Below are positions 63,842-64,000 of a stretch of 64,000 nucleotides of DNA, piece after piece. Source of the DNA: Curtobacterium flaccumfaciens pv. betae (GTDB lineage: Bacteria; Actinomycetota; Actinomycetes; Actinomycetales; Microbacteriaceae); assembly GCF_026241855.1 (NCBI RefSeq), contig NZ_JAPJDC010000001.1, forward strand, positions 1,054,001-1,118,000. Direction: 5' to 3'. How positions within the stretch are numbered: position 1 is the first letter of the stretch; every line of letters begins with the position of its first letter. Below the pieces are notes generated by a model. It worked only from the letters and a program-made list of their open reading frames with translations. It ran no database searches and was not told where the DNA came from. The position numbers were made by a program, and so were the translations under genes.

Positions 63842-64000
63842 ATGGCACACAAGAAGGGTGCGAGTTCCACTCGCAACGGTCGTGACTCGAACGCACAGCG
63901 CCTCGGCGTGAAGCGCTTCGGTGGCGAGGTCGTCAACGCCGGCGAGATCATCGTCCGCCAGCGCGGTACCCACTTCCACCCGGGCGCCAACGTCGGCCGC
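63842..64000 (+). CDS. rpmA: 50S ribosomal protein L27, 3' end beyond the window
   Basis: The first 53 codons read [28 protein letters not shown], the L27 N-terminus that reaches the peptidyl-transferase centre. GGAG precedes the ATG, and the gene runs off the right edge. Confidence 0.97.
   Translation, partial: MAHKKGASSTRNGRDSNAQRLGVKRFGGEVVNAGEIIVRQRGTHFHPGANVGR

Overview
The window is high-GC DNA with dense, short-spaced genes, ATGA/GTGA stop-start overlaps and frequent GTG and TTG starts. The order ileS-folC-DUF4233-ndk ... VKOR ... rne ... DUF4031-rplU-rpmA, the tig-clpP-clpP-clpX block and a translational ileS T-box indicate an actinobacterium. Gene order and style suggest family Microbacteriaceae, and a Curtobacterium-like plant or soil organism is my best guess. 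That placement is inference, because there is no 16S rRNA gene here.

Left part (1-10186): an amidohydrolase and a PaiB-like FMN protein lie on the minus strand, followed by a seven-gene plus-strand operon. The operon encodes a peptide-type ABC importer (lipoprotein, two permeases, fused double ATPase) with an M14 carboxypeptidase, a serine beta-lactamase-fold hydrolase and a MarR-type regulator. From 10205 to 15706 come a membrane protein, a small gene under a perfect LexA box, a 50-residue small protein, and a sensor kinase - response regulator - EamA exporter operon. Its last junction carries a tandem 17-bp duplication that creates two six-codon minicistrons. An AraC-type regulator follows.

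15947-25701 reads as a glycan-utilisation locus. It holds a LacI regulator with two palindromic operators, a sugar ABC importer without its own ATPase, a GH5-like enzyme, a GH38 alpha-mannosidase and a secreted GH18 endoglycosidase. The set fits uptake and stepwise breakdown of high-mannose N-glycans.

25702-28402 is an accessory patch. A DUF1905 gene and a broken second copy of it flank a HicA-like gene pair and a secreted protein, next to tRNA-Gly and tRNA-Pro. 28456-34216 is the protein quality-control block (tig, two clpP, clpX), interrupted by a CopC/YcnI copper pair. 34411-43156 has an M3 peptidase, a TetR-hydrolase pair with clear operators, valS and an MFS symporter. 43307-48505 is a second complete peptide ABC system next to a divergent TetR gene. 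49400-64000 is mostly conserved core: a CDF transporter, T-box-ileS, folC, DUF4233, ndk, two DsbA-like proteins, VKOR, rne, rplU and rpmA.

Three kinds of structure lie over the genes. (1) A short dispersed motif, roughly CGGnC-dGGAGGC-sCG, occurs about 18 times, both alone inside genes and as inverted pairs forming terminator hairpins. (2) A palindrome-rich element built from CCTCGCAC/GTGCGAGG modules occurs three times, once in frame inside an ABC ATPase. (3) Very long perfect hairpins of unrelated sequence sit at gene ends. I saw no CRISPR array, insertion sequence, prophage or rRNA.
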